NCBI GenBank assembly: GCA_937897215.1
Contig: CALCBQ010000108.1
Location: 1-8,167 of the forward strand
Direction of reading: 5' to 3'
Length of the DNA: 8,167 nucleotides
Origin: an uncultured Clostridia bacterium
Lineage (GTDB): Bacteria > Bacillota > Clostridia > Oscillospirales > Acutalibacteraceae
Part shown: piece by piece, positions 5,896 through 8,167 of the stretch
How the letters are laid out: each line of letters starts with the position of its first letter
Position numbering within the stretch: position 1 is the first letter of the stretch
The notes under the pieces: model-generated
The model's database searches: none
The model's input: only the letters and a program-made list of their open reading frames with translations
Told to the model about the DNA's origin: nothing
Translations under genes and position numbers: made by a program

Positions 5896-6060
5896 TTATT
5901 TTTTAATTAACTTATTCTGACAATTCTCATTATTATGAGGACAATCGAAATTAATACATCTTGTTTTTCTTGTTCCATCAGAATACATAATCAGTTCCAT
6001 TACTATATTTTTACCCTGATGTGTACAGAATTGCTCGTAAGTTGTTTTAGTTTCGGTCAT
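5896..6060 (-). CDS. Small cysteine-rich protein, probable zinc-binding
   Basis: 54 residues beginning MTETKTTYEQFCTHQGKN. The ATG at 6060 is preceded by AAAAGGAG with an ideal 8-base spacer, which is the main support for this being a real gene. Cysteines at 12, 35, 40 and 47, with His14 and His42, make a CxH...C-x4-CPH-x4-C arrangement suggestive of a small zinc ribbon or treble-clef-like knuckle. The middle (IVMELIMYSDGTRKTRC) reads as two beta-strands joined by a DG turn. The C-terminus is basic (KLIKK). No signal or membrane segment is seen. It is divergent from bofA across a 106-base gap, and its stop lies just upstream of the promoter at 5855-5883. I do not know a named family; a DNA-, RNA- or protein-binding role is only a guess. 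Confidence 0.7.
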   Translation of the reverse strand: MTETKTTYEQFCTHQGKNIVMELIMYSDGTRKTRCINFDCPHNNENCQNKLIKK

Positions 6061-6090
6061 ATTCTTCACTCCTTTTTAAATTTCTAATCT

Positions 6091-6098
6091 ATTGTATG
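6091..6098 (-). promoter_or_regulatory. Possible -10 element for the small cysteine-rich gene
   Basis: Minus-strand CATACAAT lies about 30 bases before the start codon. It contains TACAAT (sigma-A type) and also matches the -10 pattern of the mother-cell sporulation sigma factors (sigma-E CATACAnT; sigma-K CATAnnnTA if extended by one base). No matching -35 element (TTGACA, ATA or AC at the expected spacing) is visible, so the assignment to any sigma factor is open. Confidence 0.3.
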
Positions 6099-6106
6099 TT
6101 TCAAGG

Positions 6107-6112
6107 TATAAT
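6107..6112 (+). promoter_or_regulatory. Possible -10 element for bofA
   Basis: A perfect TATAAT lies 55 bases before the bofA start, but no recognisable -35 hexamer is present at 16-19 bases upstream and there is no TGn extension. bofA is under sigma-E in Bacillus subtilis, and no good sigma-E -10 (CATACAnT) is seen on this strand. Weak call. Confidence 0.3.
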
Positions 6113-6166
6113 TTAAGCATTAAAATAATAAAAATAATATGTCCATTAATTTTCAGGAGGCAAAAA

Positions 6167-6430
6167 ATGAATTCAGGTAAACTACTTCTTGGCTTTTTGT
6201 TTGCCATATATCTTATTATGATTTTTATAGCATATTTCAAATCAAAAAAATTTTTCACCGCACTGCTTTTTACCGCATTACAAGGGGTTTGCGCATTATT
6301 CGCAGTCAACCTGATTGGCAAATATATTACTATACATATTCCCATGAATGCATGGACTCTTGGGGTTTCTTCTCTTGGCGGGATTTCAGGTGTAATAATG
6401 CTATTATTATGTGATATTTTTATGAGTTAG
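6167..6430 (+). CDS. bofA: Pro-sigma-K processing inhibitor BofA family protein
   Basis: 87 residues, the same length as the Bacillus subtilis protein as I recall it. Two membrane segments (about 6-24 and 31-50) are followed by a hydrophobic C-terminal part (about 65-84). The family signature lies at 46-64: AVNLIGKYITIHIPMNAWT, then a GGISGVIMLLL stretch. Asn48, Asn61 and Thr64 fall at the positions described as functionally important in the Bacillus protein. In Bacillus BofA sits in the outer forespore membrane and, with SpoIVFA, holds the intramembrane protease SpoIVFB inactive until engulfment is complete, delaying release of sigma-K. Many clostridia keep bofA without an obvious SpoIVFA, so the partner here is uncertain. 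Start: ATG at 6167 with a full AGGAGG 6 bases upstream; a longer in-frame reading from 6092 is rejected. It appears monocistronic, with a terminator at 6504-6538. Confidence 0.92.
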   Translation: MNSGKLLLGFLFAIYLIMIFIAYFKSKKFFTALLFTALQGVCALFAVNLIGKYITIHIPMNAWTLGVSSLGGISGVIMLLLCDIFMS

Positions 6431-6503
6431 CCACAATACAATCATACTACCAGACAAAAAATAATTCATTACACAAATATTGGATATTCAGTAAAAATTT
6501 ATT

Positions 6504-6538
6504 GCTACAAATTATTACAATTTGTGGCTTTATTTTTT
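6504..6538 (+). terminator. Intrinsic terminator after bofA
   Basis: A 10-bp stem (6504-6513 with 6519-6528, one U-G pair) with loop ATTAC is followed by TTTATTTTTT. It lies 74 bases after the bofA stop and 10 bases before the -35 box of the next promoter. The rest of the gap 6431-6629 holds the promoter below and no other feature that I can see. Confidence 0.85.
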
Positions 6539-6547
6539 GATTTTCGC

Positions 6548-6576
6548 TTTACTATTAATATCAATTGTGTTAAAAT
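6548..6576 (+). promoter_or_regulatory. Extended -10 promoter of the TRIC-like/cooC operon
   Basis: TTTACT (6548-6553) and TAAAAT (6571-6576) are separated by 17 bases, with a TGT extension (6568-6570) directly before the -10. Predicted start is near 6583, giving a leader of about 47 bases. A second TATAAT at 6598-6603 has no -35 partner and is less likely. Confidence 0.65.
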
Positions 6577-6629
6577 AATAACAATATTGACTTGTAATAT
6601 AATTATGACAATTTATCGGGAGATGCATT

Positions 6630-7280
6630 ATGGATTTATTCTATACAATTATTGAATCTATTGGTGTTGTTGCATTTTCAGTTTCAGGTGCAATGGTAGC
6701 AATTAGAAGAAAAACTGACCTTTTTGGAGTTATTCTTCTCGCTATAATCACAACTCTTGGTGGCGGACTTACAAGAGATGTAATTTTTAGTTTTTCTCCT
6801 CCTGGACTTTTCAATTCAAAAGAATACTTATTGCTTTCAACAATAGTTTCCATTATTGTTTTTCTTTTTGCCAGAAAATTCAGTCATACATATTTAGAAA
6901 ATGAAACCAGAATTGAACACATAAATGATATTTTTGACGCATTGGGACTTGGTATTTTTGCAGTAATGGGTGTTAAAGTTGCTTTTGAGCAAGGATATAC
7001 TGACAACGCATTAATTAGTATATCTTGCGGTGCAATAACTTGTATTTGTGGCGGTATGCTTCGTGATGTGCTTACGAACTCAACACCATTTGTATTAGTA
7101 AAGCGAATTTACGCTATTGCTGCAATTGCGGGCGCTTCCACTTATTACTTTTTGTATGTATACGGTTGGAACATAGGTATTGAAGATAGTCTTGCTATGA
7201 TTATTGGTCTTGCAATTACATTTGTTTTAAGAGTACTTGCTATGGCGTTCAAGTGGAATATGCCAAAAGCAATTAAATAA
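6630..7280 (+). CDS. UPF0126/TRIC-family (YadS-like) membrane protein
   Basis: 216 residues of highly hydrophobic sequence arranged as two homologous halves, about 5-85 and 100-190. Each half has the family pattern: a small-residue helix (GVVAFSVSGAMVAIRRKTDLFG at 12-33 in two blocks, and LGLGIFAVMGVKVAF at 106-119) and then a glycine-rich turn ending in Arg-Asp (GGGLTRD 44-50; GGMLRD 141-146), followed by a proline-containing segment. This is the PF03458 layout, with about seven membrane helices. Bacterial relatives have been described as prokaryotic TRIC-type cation channels, and the domain is also named a glycine transporter; substrate cannot be told here. ATG at 6630 has GGGAG 7 bases upstream. 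The next gene starts 10 bases after the stop, so it is co-transcribed with the cooC-like gene, though a functional link is not evident. Confidence 0.9.
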   Translation: MDLFYTIIESIGVVAFSVSGAMVAIRRKTDLFGVILLAIITTLGGGLTRDVIFSFSPPGLFNSKEYLLLSTIVSIIVFLFARKFSHTYLENETRIEHINDIFDALGLGIFAVMGVKVAFEQGYTDNALISISCGAITCICGGMLRDVLTNSTPFVLVKRIYAIAAIAGASTYYFLYVYGWNIGIEDSLAMIIGLAITFVLRVLAMAFKWNMPKAIK

Positions 7281-7290
7281 GGAGATAAAA

Positions 7291-8055
7291 ATGGAAAAGA
7301 AAGCGACTATTCTTGCCGTTGCAGGTAAAGGTGGAGTTGGCAAAACATCACTTTCTGCAACTATTGTCAGATGTCTTGTAGAAAAGTATCCTGACAAGAA
7401 AATTTTAGCCATTGACGCTGACCCCGCAGTTGGTCTTTCAACTGCATTGGGCATCGATGTTAAAATGACCATTGACGATATTAGGAAAGAGATTATAGCA
7501 TCAGTTGAAGATGGCGATACAAGAACTGCTATTGAGCTTTTAGGCGAAGCAAAATATAGAATTTTTGATGCGCTTGTTGAAACAGACGGATACTCTTTTA
7601 TTGCAGTAGGCAGACCGGAAACAGCGGGATGTTATTGCAAAATCAATTCATATTTAAAGGAAGTAATCTCAATTCTTTCTAATGAGTTTGATTATGTTGT
7701 AATTGACGGCGAAGCAGGAATTGAACAGATTAACCGTCGAGTTATGGAAAAGGTTACTCACCTGTTCCTTATTACTGACCCAAGCAAAAAAGGTTGTCAG
7801 GTTATAAACACAATCAAGAATGTTGCAGACGAACTTGTTATGTATGAAAAAATTGGTGTAATCGTTAATCGCATGGCTGACGAAAGTCTTAAAGATTATA
7901 TCGATACAAATGGTATTCCTGTACTCAGCTACATTGCAGATGATAAGAATTTATCAGTATTCGATATTAAGGGAGAAAACATTTTTAATCTTCCTGCAGA
8001 ATCAAACGTGGTAAAAGGTGTTAAAAATGCACTTAATAAGGTAGGGGTTATATAA
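7291..8055 (+). CDS. CooC-type (MinD/ParA-like) P-loop ATPase, probable metallocluster maturation factor
   Basis: 254 residues. A deviant Walker A (AGKGGVGKTS, 11-20, with the signature Lys13), DADPAVGL at 42-49 and DGEAGIEQINRR at 139-150 define the SIMIBI-class MinD/CooC group. Members called CooC or AcsF use ATP hydrolysis to assist nickel insertion into carbon monoxide dehydrogenase or acetyl-CoA synthase. The GCYC segment (Cys114-x-Cys116) matches the CxC metal-binding motif known in CooC dimers. No membrane-targeting helix is visible at the C-terminus, arguing against MinD. Start: ATG at 7291 with AAGGAG 6 bases upstream; an upstream in-frame start at 7237 would overlap the TRIC-like gene and is rejected. 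The last codon abuts the next gene (TAAATG), so the two are translationally coupled. That partner looks like a 2-hydroxyacyl-CoA dehydratase-type protein, not a CO dehydrogenase, so the true client is uncertain. Confidence 0.88.
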   Translation: MEKKATILAVAGKGGVGKTSLSATIVRCLVEKYPDKKILAIDADPAVGLSTALGIDVKMTIDDIRKEIIASVEDGDTRTAIELLGEAKYRIFDALVETDGYSFIAVGRPETAGCYCKINSYLKEVISILSNEFDYVVIDGEAGIEQINRRVMEKVTHLFLITDPSKKGCQVINTIKNVADELVMYEKIGVIVNRMADESLKDYIDTNGIPVLSYIADDKNLSVFDIKGENIFNLPAESNVVKGVKNALNKVGVI

Positions 8056-8167
8056 ATGAAGGATTTAAAGCATTTAATCTATTTTGAGAACTTGTTGCAA
8101 GAAGCAAACAACGACCTTGTAAAACAAGCAACAACCGATGGAAAATTAGCTATTGCTTACACTTGCT
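8056..8167 (+). CDS. Probable 2-hydroxyacyl-CoA dehydratase/double-cubane cluster family protein, N-terminus only (3' truncated)
   Basis: Thirty-seven codons are visible before the window ends. The ATG directly follows the TAA of the CooC-like gene, with AGGGG (8043-8047) 8 bases upstream inside that gene. The peptide starts MKDLKHLIYFENLLQEANND and reaches GKLAIAYTC. A Lys/Leu-rich opening with YFE, and a strand ending in YTC, resembles the start of 2-hydroxyacyl-CoA dehydratase (HgdB/BcrC-like) proteins as I remember them. In that family the first Cys, which Cys37 here would be, commonly ligates an iron-sulfur cluster. This is a family impression from a short segment, not a proof. The tight coupling to a metallocluster-type ATPase agrees with an Fe-S client. 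Confidence 0.55.
   Translation, partial: MKDLKHLIYFENLLQEANNDLVKQATTDGKLAIAYTC

Noticed and set aside
5892..5910. Inverted repeat of 7 bp with a five-T spacer at the end of the small cysteine-rich gene
   Set aside because: It is made only of A and T, so it would be a very weak hairpin, and such repeats are expected by chance in this AT-rich sequence; not called as a terminator.
6092..6166. N-terminal extension of BofA from a TTG at 6092
   Set aside because: A perfect AGGAGG lies 6 bases before the ATG at 6167, the resulting 87 residues match the family length, and the extension lacks a ribosome binding site.
6430..6528. GCCACAA at the bofA stop is complementary to the 3' arm of the bofA terminator, suggesting an antiterminator
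   Set aside because: A 7-base match over about 90 bases can be chance; the terminator stem is longer, and no leader peptide or ligand-binding structure supports attenuation.
7237..7290. Upstream start of the CooC-like gene inside the TRIC-like gene
   Set aside because: The ATG at 7291 has AAGGAG at the right spacing and places the P-loop at the usual distance from the N-terminus.

Overview
The window looks like chromosomal DNA of a low-GC, spore-forming anaerobe of the Bacillota, most likely class Clostridia. The evidence is AT-rich sequence with AGGAGG-type ribosome binding sites, two endospore-specific genes (spoIIR and bofA), the tail of an acetate kinase, and a CooC-type ATPase. I see no insertion sequence, integrase, tRNA, CRISPR array or phage gene. 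It reads as an ordinary chromosomal region, and its interest lies in regulation and in some gene pairings.

Layout. Positions 3-71 (+) are the last codons of an acetate kinase, followed by a strong intrinsic terminator. Nearly everything from 125 to 6060 is on the minus strand. In transcription order it holds: a 54-residue cysteine-rich small protein (5896-6060); an uncharacterised beta-propeller-like protein and a DUF1292 protein behind a near-consensus promoter (5855-5883); a structured RNA of about 190 nt that I read as 6S RNA, with its own terminator (4582-4803); spoIIR (3923-4531); and, behind another good promoter, a three-gene operon of a glycerophosphodiester phosphodiesterase, a GH20 beta-N-acetylhexosaminidase and a GH18-like lipoprotein (125-3839). 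From 6167 onward the genes are on the plus strand: bofA with its terminator, then an operon of a UPF0126/TRIC-like membrane protein, a CooC-like ATPase and the beginning of a probable 2-hydroxyacyl-CoA dehydratase-type protein cut by the window end.

How the genes relate. SpoIIR carries the forespore signal that triggers pro-sigma-E processing. BofA restrains pro-sigma-K processing, so the two flank about 1.6 kb and act on successive steps of the same mother-cell sigma cascade. The phosphodiesterase/GH20/GH18 operon is overlapping and tightly coupled, and looks built for turnover of GlcNAc-containing and glycerophosphodiester-containing polymers. The CooC-like gene abuts the last gene with no gap, suggesting metallocluster or reductase maturation.

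Most notable observations: a perfect 9-bp inverted repeat that would bury the spoIIR ribosome binding site in read-through transcripts but not in transcripts from a possible sigma-F-like promoter inside it; a GH18 catalytic motif with one Asp replaced by Phe; the 6S-like RNA with three GGGAG copies competing for one CUCCC; and a short cysteine-rich gene that is easily overlooked. I found no clearly new defence or mobile system.
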